Made by a program: the position numbers and the translations under genes. This document shows positions 40,626 through 50,700 of a DNA stretch of 62,000 nucleotides, in pieces; the stretch's first letter is position 1; each line of letters starts with the position of its first letter. Under the pieces are notes generated by a model. The model was not told where the DNA came from. It did no database searches and saw nothing but the letters and a program-made list of their open reading frames with translations. Origin of the DNA: Prorocentrum cordatum (Eukaryota > Sar > Dinophyceae > Prorocentrales > Prorocentraceae); NCBI GenBank assembly GCA_963575745.1, contig CAUYUJ010017826.1, forward strand, positions 249,052 to 311,051. Reading direction: 5' to 3'.

Positions 40626-41750
40626 CGGCCACGGCTGGATCACCCTCGGAATTTTAAACAGAATGCACCACTGCACAGGTCCTCTGGGAGATTTGATCGC
40701 CGAGCCCAAACGTCCGAGGCCTGGCAATAACAAGACGGAGGTGCTCCGTCGGTCTCGGCCTCCGAGGGGCGTTTTTCAGACTCCAGGGCAGTCGGGAAGT
40801 TGTCGGGTGCGAGGGAAGCCGTAAATAGTCCCCAGGAAGGGCTCGAGAATTTGGGGGCCTCGCAGTGAAAGCCACAAATGATACCACGTCGGAGGGATGG
40901 CTACTTGCGCCACGTTTGAGGCACTTGTGTTGCACTTCTGGCAACTACGCGTTACTTGTGATTTATGCATTGCTTGTGAAAGTTGTGCTACACTTAGGCT
41001 CACGGCGTCCTATAAATGACTACGCGATAACCGCGATACGCGGAGCTGGTCTCTAAAAAAGAGAGGGGAGGATTGGAAGAGTGCCAAAGAGATTCTCTTC
41101 TGGGCTCCGGACGATTTGATCCGTTTGGGGTATCTTGGGCGCCCTTGCAGCCACAGCTGGATCCGTGTCGGTGTTCTTGCCAGAACGCACGGCAGGGACG
41201 AGGAGGAGGAGGAGGAGGAAGAAGAGCAGGGAGATTCAGACCTCTGGCGTCACTACAGAATAGCCACGGCTGAATAACCACGGCTGTTTTGTCACAGTAT
41301 TGAGCTCCTGGAGCCAAGGTTCTGGGCCCGAGGACCATCACATATTACCCAGTACAGAACATGTCCCAGGGGATCTGGAGTCGGAAGGTCCGGAGGCCCC
41401 CGTCCTGAAGCACGGACATCACATCGGATGTCCAGGTCCCTCTACGGGGGGGGTCCTACATTCTGGGGAGGGGAATCTCGGAGGTTTCCTGGCCACAGCG
41501 CTTTTCCCGACAGCTGCGCCTCCTCGAGAGCCTTCGTGCGGTGCCAGAGTCGTCCCGAACGGCAGATGGAGCCTCGAGCTGCGGCCAGAGAGTCGGTCGA
41601 AGGGGGGGGAGAAGGACGACGGCCACGATCACGGCCACGACCACAGCCACGACATGGAGATGCCCCAAAGCTGTTTTTGCATTTGTACGCCCTCGTCGCC
41701 ACGGCTGGACTCGTTTCGAAATCCTAATCGGACCACGCTCCTGATAGGTC
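40626..41750 (+). repeat. Three copies of dispersed motif family J
   Basis: At 40626-40665, 41147-41190 and 41692-41750: GCCACGGCTGGATC (or one change), followed 10-20 bp later by a TCG..ATTCT-like block and CGCTCC or AACGC. Further copies at 49782-49840 and 53967-54030, all on plus. No gene seen in the intervening DNA. Confidence 0.55.
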
Positions 41751-41767
41751 CAAGGGCCAACCTTGAT

Positions 41768-41840
41768 GACGGGGGGGAGGAGGGGAAGGAGGAGGACGAG
41801 GAGGAGGGGAGGAGGAGGAGCAGGAGCAGGAGCAGGAGGG
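41768..41840 (+). repeat. Purine (GGA/GCA) microsatellite
   Basis: GGAGGAGGAC and AGGAGCAGG repeats ending a few bases before the leader relic. Confidence 0.9.
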
Positions 41841-41845
41841 TATCC

Positions 41846-41867
41846 TCCGTAGCCAGTTTGGCTCAAG
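41846..41867 (+). other. Spliced-leader relic
   Basis: TCCGTAGCCAGTTTGGCTCA then AG: one mismatch (G for T) to the 22-nt dinoflagellate leader. Directly upstream of LINE-derived coding sequence. Confidence 0.85.
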
Positions 41868-42011
41868 GTGGGAGCAGGTCCCATTTTGGCGGGCAGCTCT
41901 CTTCCGAGCATTCCAGCATGTCGTGCGCTGGCGGACACCCAGTCTCTTTTATATACATCTCGTTCCGTCAGCTACTTGCGTAGCTGTGGGTGAAGCTGTC
42001 CCCAGCGAGGT

Positions 42012-43761
42012 TTTATCCAGGGCCGCCAGTTCGGGGCCAACATTATCGAGCTAGACGCCTACTCTCGCGCTTACTCCATGGCCCCAGTGCGGAGATTGAC
42101 ATGCCCGCGCTGGTCGCCGTCGATGTTGCGCAAGCTTTCCCCTCGGCATCGCACCGCTGGATGCTGCTGATGTTTCATGCTATTCACCTGCCAGATGCTC
42201 TGGTCGAATTTATGATGATGCTTTACATGGAGGCCAACTGTTGCTCGGAATTTGGAGGCATCGTGGTTTTCATGCCACCGACCCTTGCTGGCATTATCTG
42301 GGGCTGTCCAACTTCAGGGACGATTTTCGCGGCATGTATGACCCCTTTCGTTTGCGACCTTGACCAGGCGATCGTAGCAACATCTCGTGGGATTGGTCGC
42401 CTCTGTGCTGACGACATAGGCGCGTCCATTGTGAAGCTGCACTACCTGTGCCAGCTCTTCAGGATGTTCAGCATGGCTGAGAAGCTAGCGGCCATCGTCC
42501 TCAAGTCCTGCAAATGCAACATTGTGATGCTCGTTGGCCCGTACCCGGAAGCTCTTACCAGAAAGTACTCGATGAAGATAGCCGCGTTGGCCCCGCCCTG
42601 GTCCTCGTTCAAAATCGCTTCCGCCATCAACTACCTCGGTGTGTATATCGGCCCCGAAGCTGAGCATCAGAGCTGGTCCGCACCTCTCCTGAAGTGGCGC
42701 CACCGTTCCTTTGAGCTCTCAGGCGTCGGTGCAGCTTGTTCCGTCTCTTCGAACGTGTACTCGTCGAGAGCTGCATCGGTGCTGTCGCACGTCGTTCCGT
42801 TCTTGCCGCCGCTGCCGGACCCTCCCCGCTTAGAGGCTGCCATGCTTGCCACGGTGTTCCACGTGCCGTATTGCTGGTTCGCTCGCTCAATCTGGTACAA
42901 CTGGGGGGACTGGTGAGGTCCGAAGATCAGATCGCTGGAAATCGTTTGTCCCGCATCAAGGGTCAGAGCTGCATTGACGACGTCTGAATGGAGAGATTGT
43001 CGGAGTCTTTTATCCCGTGCTGCGCGGCAGCACCTCCCGATTCAGGAATGGCAGCGGCAAGTGCACTCGCCTTCGTTCTGGAACGAAGGCCCTCTGCCAG
43101 CACTTTGCGGAGGCGCTCGCAGGCTTCCCGAATTCTAAGAAGTACAGCGAAGCTGCAGACACGATCCTGATTACATCGAATGCCTTCCGAGATCACGTTT
43201 CCCAGGGACTCAGCCCCACTAGGTTCAAAATGCAGAGACAACTTGTTCAACAATTGACCCCAGCCTTATTCCCTGAGCCCCCGTCGGCCCTGTTTCGTGC
43301 CCGCCTGTTAGACCCGCTTCCTGGGGAAAAGGGTCCGCATCGTTGCCGTTGACTGGGAGGCCGTGCGCCTCGCCCTTGCCGCCTTGCCGACCGCTCTCGC
43401 CTCCGCCGCCGCGAGGACGCCGTCGAAAGGCTGGCTGACTCAGCGCCGCCCCCAGCAGACAGCGAATGTCCACTGCGTGCGGGGGTGCACGGAATGTATG
43501 GCTGGTGCCGATAGCATTGTCCATTACTGGCAGTGCGTTGTCTTCTGTTCTCTCCTTTCCTCGATTGCTGGTCCTCTCTCTCCTTGCCCGCTCGATCGTC
43601 TCGGCATTACTTGTCCCGCCAAGGAATTCATTATGGTTCCTGCTTGCAGTTATCTCTTGTGCAACGAAATTCGCGCCAAATCCCAGCGTGTCCTGAGGCC
43701 GCTTTCCATATCGGAGGCGCAGGTCCCCCTGCCCACAGTCCGCCACCAGCTGCAGCGGTAG
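42012..43761 (+). pseudogene. Decayed LINE reverse transcriptase with C-terminal region
   Basis: Coding sense starts in one frame (GRQFGANIIELDAYSRAYSM, 42013-42072) and moves by an indel near 42075 to the frame open to a TGA at 42914-42916. That frame carries motif A VAVDVAQAFPSASH, motif B GIIWGCPTSGTIFAACM, motif C LCADDIG and thumb INYLGVYIG. A third frame (43017-43352) and a fourth segment (43363-43761) continue, the last with WLTQRRPQQTANVHCVRGCT...HYWQC, a Cys/His arrangement typical of LINE C-termini. No endonuclease is visible. Different lineage from the LINE at 11485 (CADD against FVDD). The leader relic upstream suggests it inserted as a trans-spliced transcript. Confidence 0.8.
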
Positions 43762-45537
43762 CGTCATCCAGTTGCTGACGAATCCGAGGCGCCCGCCCAC
43801 GCAGCAGGAGCAGAAGGGTTTCCTCTGGTTGTCGGGCACCCTGGCTGGGGATGGGCTCCCGCAAGTTGCACCGAAGCCCCACATAGTTGTGTGATTTTGA
43901 GGTAAACGAGAGGTGTCTTTCCAAGTTTCGTTTCATTAGGGAAACCCTGGGGGCGATTACGCTGCCGCGTCGGAGATAGAAACTTGCAGGTTGCAGACTC
44001 GACCAGGGAGCATTGCCCGCGCAAATCGGAAGCGGCACGCGTCAGAGTCGGAGTCCGATGACTTATGCGGGCGTTGGCGTAAATCTCGGCAGAGACTCAT
44101 CATGATCTAGGTGCTACGATGTCTTATCGTGCCGCTGGCGCCAAGCCGCTCCTATGCCCGAGGGTGTGTATGTTTGCGTGGTGTATCACAGGATGTCCCA
44201 GGGCTGAGCCCCATTTTTCGGGGCTTGGGCTTGGCTCCTCCTGTTGCTCCCCTCCCTCGCTCGTCCTCCCCTGCCCCGCTCCCCGAACACATGCAGCTCG
44301 GCGTGCGCTCACCTTGGGCCAGCCGTGGCGCGTTGGGCACATCATGTCGCCGCGTCGTTTGTTTCGACGCGCGGCTTTCGCCTTGGTCAGGGCGCCGCGC
44401 ACACCAGGGGCAAACGCCGCCCTGGGCGCGTTGGGCTCGCCGTCGGGTTGGCGGCGGTGCCAGCTTCGTCCACTGGGGGCGCGGTGCGCAGGAGTTGCCT
44501 TGGTCTTGCCGTGGTGTCAGCGTCGTCCGCTTGGGCGCGTCGAGGGCAAACGGCAGCGCATTGTTTCGCTGCGGCCCGATGGAAAGATGCTCGGGGTGCA
44601 GGGGTCGGCGCTCGGGGAGAGCACGCCGTTTTCGGCCAGACGTGTGGGGCTGGGCGCCCTCGGGCTCCCAGCCGTCGCTCCTCCGAGCGCCGCAGACGCC
44701 GAGAGTCCTTGATCCTCGAGATCCCGCCACCAAAGCCCAAGATGAATGGCACCGTCACGCCACTTGTTTGTGCATTGGTTCGACGTTTGGCGCGGACCCC
44801 CGCCCCCCCCCCTCCCTCCCTCCCCCAATAGACCAGATCTTGGCTGCTGTTGGCAGCTGCTTTTGGCGACAGGTCAGGACCCCACCCATAGCCAGCTTGC
44901 GCGACTGGCGAGAGCAGATCGACGAAGCACCGGCCCAGACCCAGAACCCCCCCTCCCCCACCCTTCGGCCAAAAACCGAAAGTCGGAATAAGAGCACACC
45001 TGCAGTGACCATCAAGGTACGGATGGAACACCTTCCCTTTCGGGCCCATCTCCTCCGAGCGTCGCAGTTGTTTTACGTGTCGTGGGCACCCATAGATCAT
45101 CAACCCATTACCGGGGGCCCAGCTCTTCGTTCTGAGCCGCCTCTTTATGGTCCCATGGCCGTCGTGATCTTGAAGCGACGCACCGATCTGGTCGGGAGTT
45201 GCCACAAAGTGTCCGTGACCCAGGGTGTCCCCAGTTGCTCGTGCTGCGTTGTGGCGCTTTGGGGCCCCTTGGGCCTCGTGAGGGGTGCGCCGCAGACGAT
45301 TCTGAGGACACCCAGATGAGGATACAACTCCTGGGAGGTTAAATTCAGCATCGGCGCTGGTATGTCCGTGGTCGAAAGCCGGCCCAATCCCATGAACTTA
45401 CCCTGGGCCAATCTGATTCAATGGCCCACCAATCAGGCTTACAATGCCCCCCAGTCGTTCTCAGGAAGGCCTCCCAGAAGCTGCCCCCTGACCCGAGGCC
45501 AGGCACACCTCAATCGGGTCCAGAATCGGGATACATC
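43762..45537. other. GC-rich intergenic region, no gene seen
   Basis: A 402-codon ORF on plus (44111-45319) and long minus ORFs exist but are Arg/Pro/Ser-rich, lack motifs and coexist in several frames, as expected from GC bias. Confidence 0.5.
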
Positions 45538-45680
45538 GCTCCAGAGCGTTCCGGAACACTAGCGCTCGGAGAGGGCCGTGGTGCCCGATACATCCCTCAG
45601 AACCGCTGCATCTCAGAGATTCCCGATCTACACCGATCCGACTTTATCCAGATCCCACCTTCATTTTCACACCTCTCGAG
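45538..45680 (+). repeat. Dispersed repeat family H, copy 2
   Basis: GAGCGTTCCGGAAC, GCCCGATACATCC, AGAACCGCTGCATCTCAGAG, CCGATC and TTTATCC in family order. Confidence 0.7.
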
Positions 45681-45692
45681 GAAGCAAATGTC

Positions 45693-45857
45693 GTATAAAC
45701 GCTAACTTTCGGAGCTCCGCGCGGATTTCTTGGATCGGCGCTGGAGCCCCCTGGCGGCGCCTTCGGCGCCGCCCCTGGCGCGCTCCGCGCGCCAGGGAGG
45801 GGGGTCCAGCCCCGATCCAAGAAATCCGCGCGGACCTCCAAAAGTTTATGTTTATGC
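45693..45857. mobile_element. Foldback element, family C copy 1
   Basis: Arms of about 60 bp: left ATAAACGCTAACTTTCGGAG then GCGCGGATTTCTTGGATCGG; right CCGATCCAAGAAATCCGCGC then CTCCAAAAGTTTAT. The loop region itself holds GGCGGCGCCTTCGGCGCCGC and GGCGCGCTCCGCGCGCC hairpins. Second copy at 53696-53846. Confidence 0.85.
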
Positions 45858-46190
45858 CATGGTTCGTTCTTCGAACCTCTGGCAACACTCGGCGGCGGCC
45901 AAGAGGGGGGTGCGGACTAGGGGGGGACATCATGACCAGGGCCATGATACCTCCCCAGATTCCATGGCGCCTCTTCTTATTCTAGTACGTGGCCCCCCCT
46001 GGACCGCGCGCATGCCTCGGGCCTCTTGGACGCTCCCCTCCTGGGCGCCCACGAAGCAGTCGACCCGAGGGCCCCTTGGGGCAGCCCGGGCCCGGCGGCC
46101 TGCGCGCCCCCCCGCCTCCGGCGACGCGGCGCGCCCCCCCGCAGGCCTCTGCCGCCTCGGCGGGGGCGGCGCTGGGCACAGGCGCGCGCG
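45858..46190. other. Intergenic, no gene seen
   Basis: GC-rich, ends in a (GC)n run. Confidence 0.4.
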
Positions 46191-46420
46191 CGCGCGCCGG
46201 CAGCTGCGACGACGGCGGCGACGGCTGCGACGAGGGTGGCGGCGGCGGCTGCAGCGGCGGCGGCGGCGGCGACGACGGCGGCGGCCGCGGCGACGACTGC
46301 GGCGGCGGCGACGACGGCGGCGGCGGCAATGACGTCGGCGGTGGCAACGGCGGCTGCTGCGACGGCGGCGGCTGCGACGACAAAGGCGGCGGCGGTGACG
46401 GTGGTGGCGGCGGCCTAGGC
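46191..46420 (+). repeat. (GGC)n/(GAC)n microsatellite
   Basis: GGCGGCGAC triplets for about 220 bp. Poly-Gly/Asp/Arg ORFs are artefacts. Confidence 0.9.
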
Positions 46421-47690
46421 GCCCGCCCCCTCCGCGCAGGCGCGCCAGACAGGGAGGCGGGGGGAGCAAAAGCACGACTGGCGACTGGAGGGTGGGTCTG
46501 CGTTGAGGTGCCGCCATCTTCCTTCAAGGTTGTTTCGGTCGTTTTTGAGAGCGCAATGAATCCAGTTTGTGCGCTGACTAAACAAGTGATGCCTTGATGT
46601 TTGCTGCCCTGCTAAGCTGCATTAAGCCTGAACAGCAAAACTGCGCCGAGTGCAAAACCGGCAGGATACATTACATGCAGGCATTGCCTTCTTCAGTGCA
46701 CGCTGCCACAATGCCTCCACGGTTCGGCGAGTCTGTGGCCAACTCAGACTTCGGGAGTGCCGACGTGGTACCTCACGTCCTGTTGATGGATGCTATGTCC
46801 GAATGGGCGTCGGAGCAGGCGTCGCAGCAAGCGTTGGATAGGGTCGATGTGTCAACCTGTTCTGTGGCTTGGTGAAAAATCGTTAGATAATCATTGGGGG
46901 ATCTACAACTGGTGTTTTTGCAGTCCCAAAATATCCCGAAGATCTCCAGGGGAATCTCCAGAACAAATCAAGGAGGGAATCTCTGGGAAAGTCCCGGATT
47001 CATCTCTGAGAAATCTCTGGGAAGTGGAAAGTCTCCAAGATAGCCAGAGGAAATTGTACATATTTAGGAGATGTCAGAGAAATCATTGCGACACGATTTG
47101 TTGATTGGTTTTGTTAGCCGAGACTTGGTGTAGATTTGTTGGAGAGTTCTTGGAGAGTTCGTTGAAGATTTTCATAACAAAGATTAGATTTCAGATTTCG
47201 TTCAAAATTTAAGATGCGAAGGTTTGTTGAAGAATATGATTCCAATACATTTGTGAGGTCCAGGTTTCGAGGGAAGTTGTTTCGGAGATCCACGGGGGGA
47301 ACAGTTTGCGACGATCGATCTAATCTAAAGCAAGCGTCGGAAAACGAAATAGAGAAACCAACATATGACGACGGCGAGGGATGCACAACGAACCCAGGAT
47401 TGCGAACAGGCATCGGAACAGGCGTCGGACAAGCTGGAGCGGCCGAAACAGGGTTTAACACAGAAGCCGTTGGTGCATGCAGTTTTGGTCCGAGACGTTC
47501 GCCAATGCAGTCGGTACGTCAGTGGAGCTACGAGCGCTCAGCGCGTTGGGAATCAGCGAGAAAACTTGAAATCTGTGTTGCCACCACACGCCATGAGAGT
47601 TGAATAGCAAGAGCAGGTACGACCGAAGGATGTCCCCAACGGTCTTTGCTGGGAAGCATCAAGCCTAAGCAGCAACATTACACGACGTCA
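46421..47690. other. Lower-GC region with weak ORFs
   Basis: ORFs at 46594-46875 and 47214-47603 (plus) have ordinary composition but no motif, so I do not call them. 46930-47060 holds diverged copies of GGGAATCTCTGGGAA (at about 46954, 46975 and 47005). CAGGCGTCG words occur at both 46815 and 47415. Confidence 0.45.
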
Positions 47691-47699
47691 GAGGTATCG

Positions 47700-48065
47700 C
47701 AATGAGGAGGCCCTCCTCCTTCTCCTCCTCTTTCTCCTCCTCCTCCTCCTCCTCCTCCTCCTCTTCCCTCTTGGTCAGCCGGAACCTGCAAGAACGATTC
47801 GTTAATTGTCGAAGAATTGGAAGCGCTGAGGCCGTCCAACACATTGCGGCGCGAGCTCGTGCACTCGCCAGGCGTTCCGTCAAACTGCGAGCCCTGATGG
47901 TTGTGTAGTTGACCACCCAGGAGCCCCGCCTCTTCAATGGTCGTCCTCCTCCTCCTCTTCCTCCTCCTCCTCCACCTCCTCCTCCTCCAAAAACAAATCC
48001 TCCTCCTCCCTCTCTGCTCCTTCTCACCGCCCCCCCCCCTCCCCACCTCCCCCGTCCCGCCGTCC
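47700..48065 (+). repeat. (CTC)n microsatellites around a short unique segment
   Basis: CTCCTC tracts at 47710-47765 and 47943-48062. The intervening 170 bp is non-repetitive. Confidence 0.85.
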
Positions 48066-48242
48066 CGCCATCCTCCTCGTCCCCCCATCTACAATTACTC
48101 AATGTGAATACTACTCTCCCTCTTCCCCTGATGACGGTTTGAAAATGCTCGACCCCCCCCCGCGTATTGTTTGTTTACACACAGATTTCCCCGGAGTTGG
48201 GTTTTCGCCTTCATTTTTTTAAAAAATGCTGATCTCGCTGAG

Positions 48243-48420
48243 GCGCCGGCCTCATTTTCGGGCCCCGCTCGTTCCGAATCGTGCTTCCGCTGCAGCGCTG
48301 GCCTCATTTCCGTGCTTCCGCTCGTTCCGAATCGTGCTCCCGCTGCAGCGCTGGCCTCATTTCCGCGCTTCCGCTGGTTTCGACTCGTGCTCCCGCTGCA
48401 GCGCTGGCGTCATTTCCCGT
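48243..48420 (+). repeat. 53 bp minisatellite, 3.3 units
   Basis: Units start at 48243, 48295, 48348 and 48401. Each contains GGCCTCATTTCCG, CGTTCCGAATCGTGCT and CCGCTGCAGCGC. Followed by a degenerate CCATGCCATGC patch to 48510. Confidence 0.9.
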
Positions 48421-48804
48421 GCCATGCCACGGCATGCAATGCAATGCTAGGTTGATGCTACGCTTTGCGGTGCTCTTCTACGCCATGCCATGCCGTGCTC
48501 TACAATGCATCGCGTACCCTTTCGGGATCATTGTCCTGCTCGACATCCGACTGAGCGACTAGAGAGGGGATCTGCGCCATGGTAAGGGATGGGAGGGAGG
48601 GGTAGGATGTCAGATATGACGCGAGCGCACCTAGCTTGATGCTCCCCCCTCGCCGCCCCCCCCACCACATCCTAAGCCAGGTCAGCGACACGTCTCCAAG
48701 TCGCGTCGCGAGCATCTAGATCGCACTGCCATCGACGAGTATTCGCCTGGACCTCAAGTGACGGTGGACGTTCTTCTATCGCTACGCGATGGCTGCAATC
48801 CTTG

Positions 48805-49016
48805 TACGGCCAGGAACTTTGGCTTAGCGTGTTGCGCCGCCTGTTCTGGCCCACCACACTGCGGCGCGACACACTATCCAAGCCCCAGCCCCCGAGCGAC
48901 GTCGCGCGCCTTTCCCAGATTCCCGCCCCGCGGAGCGGAGCGACGTGCCATCCGCTCGCAGGGCGTGTCGTGTCGCGGGCCGCCGCCGCGACACGCTGCA
49001 GAAGTTTCTGACCATA
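48805..49016. mobile_element. MITE-like element, family B copy 4
   Basis: Ends TACGGCCAGGAACTTTGGC and AGAAGTTTCTGACCATA. Interior CCCGAGCGACGTCGC and TTCCCGCCCCGCGGAGCGG. A direct repeat (TCGCTACGCGATGGCTG with AATCC) lies at 48771-48801 and 49051-49082, with a third partial copy at 49266-49289. Confidence 0.75.
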
Positions 49017-49135
49017 GCCGATGCTTCGAGCAATGGCTTGAGTGGTGGAGTTTCTTCGATCGCTACGCGATGGCTGTAATCCTCCCAGACATCAGCTTTT
49101 CGCTTTTTCCGAGACGCGGTCCCCGACCTCTCGAT

Positions 49136-49260
49136 CATTCCCCAGGGACCGGTTTTTCATCCCGAGTCGTTTTTCGACGGTCCTGAGGCCCAGAAAGGGC
49201 CCCGAGAGGCCCAAAAACCTGAACAAAGTCCGCCCCGTTTTTTTCGAGGCGCCGGATGTC
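49136..49260 (-). repeat. Dispersed repeat family F, copy
   Basis: On minus: GGGCCTCTCGGGGCCCTTTC, AGGACCGTCGAAAAACGACT, CGGGATGAAAAACCGGTCCC. Confidence 0.8.
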
Positions 49261-49559
49261 TGGGTTCATCGCTCCGCGATGGCTGTAATCCCAGTGGTCC
49301 CTGGCGACGAGCTCGCGGACCGTTGCGCGCGACAGAGCGGCTCCTGCACCAGCGAGCGGCCGCCCCGTATATGCCAGCACAGCAGGCTGCTTGGCCTCCT
49401 GCTCAGCGCCGGCACGCGGCTGGCCGCCCGGCACGCCGCGCTGAGCGAGGCGCGGGGAGGGCCCGCTTCGGGAGAGATGCCCTCCCTGCCAGGGGCAACG
49501 GTAGGGGGTGCGCGAGGGGGAGGAATGGGTTTTCGGCAGTTTTCGTCCACGCCCGATGC

Positions 49560-49700
49560 GGTGCCCGGTTTCGTCCACGCCGACGGCGCCGATGCATTGC
49601 CGACGTCGCCGATGCATCACCGATACATCGCCGATGCATCGGCGATTCGGCGGGATCCTCGGGCCCGTGCAATCGGACCCCTTGTGGGGGGCCTTCACTT
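49560..49700. mobile_element. Family A fragment (right end)
   Basis: CGCCGATGCATCGGCGATTC, GGCGGGATCCTCGGGCCC and GGACCCCTTGTGGGGGGCC match the family centre and right arm. The left arm is not recognisable. Confidence 0.6.
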
Positions 49701-49781
49701 CCTCTTCAGGGGCAACGTGAAGGGGGAAGGCCTCCTCAAGGTTGGAGGATCGAGATTCGTTTTCTACACTCTTTGGGGCGC

Positions 49782-50019
49782 CGTCGTCGTAGCCACGGCT
49801 GGATCTGCCTCGACATTCTGGCCAGATCGCTCCCTGGGAGACGTCCGGGGATCGATGTTGGACCCTTGGTCAGGGGCCGTGCGAGGGGGGGATGTGGTTT
49901 TTGCCCGTCTCCGTCGGTTCTCAGGTTTCCCAGCCTCGGGGCGCTCTCCAGCAGCTCAGCTTCGACGCCAGCTTTCCAGGGATGTTTGGATCGTCCCGAA
50001 CGGCCGCCAGAGAGCCGAA
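49782..50019 (+). repeat. Family J copy followed by family G copy
   Basis: 49782-49840 carries GTAGCCACGGCTGGATCTGC; 49929-50019 carries CAGCCTCGGGGCGCTCTCCA and CGAACGGCCGCCAGAG. Confidence 0.6.
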
Positions 50020-50509
50020 TTATGACCCGAAAACCGGACGACGACGATCATGGGGGAGGATCGTTTTTTGGCAAGGGATTCTTGGCAATAACATTGATGA
50101 TGAAGATGTGTGCGCGCATGGTTTGTTCTTGCTGGGGGTGAGATGTAGTGTCGATGCCGGTTTGGCCAGGACCATATGAATTCACATGTCGAATAAAAGA
50201 TAGGGGCATACTCACATGTAAATTGCACATCCCCAGGGGGGACGGATAATCTTGGGAGGGGGGTAGATCCGAATTTTAGAAAGGGGAGTAGAGGCGGTGC
50301 AATATTCGAGGCTCGGACAATCAAGACTGCGACCAAAACTGGTTAAGTAACATAGAGGTATTGCTGTTCTTCAGACGCGACGCGGCGCAATGGCAGTCAT
50401 CATGTCGGGCGAGATGGCTCTTAAGAGTTGTTTTCTCCGATGCCGCTTCCGCACCAGGTCGATGATCACCTATCGTAGCTTTCCGGAGCAAGTCCCAAGC
50501 TGTTGCTGC

Positions 50510-50682
50510 TGGTGCTCCTCTTCCCCACATTATTATCCCCCGTTCCCTCTCGATCCTCCTGCCCTTCCCCGTCCTCCCGTCCCCTTCCTTCCCACTTCCT
50601 CGTTCCTCCCTCCCCCGTCCTGCCTCCTCCGCCTCCTGCTCCTCCGCCTCCTCTTCCTCCTCCTCTTCCTCCTCCTCCGTAA
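50510..50682 (+). repeat. Pyrimidine (CCT/CTC) tract
   Basis: Pyrimidine-rich run ending in CTCCTCTTCCTCCTCCTCCG directly before the leader relic. Could act as a polypyrimidine tract or be the insertion junction. Confidence 0.85.
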
Positions 50683-50700
50683 TTAGCCATTTTGGCTCAA
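50683..50700 (+). other. Spliced-leader relic
   Basis: TAGCCATTTTGGCTCAAG is identical to the 3' 18 nt of the leader, preceded by CCGTAAT, an apparent second partial leader start. Coding-like sequence follows from about 50920. Confidence 0.9.

Noticed and set aside
44111-45319. 402-codon plus-strand ORF
   Set aside because: Arg/Pro/Ser-rich, no motif, and long ORFs exist in other frames at the same place, as GC bias predicts.
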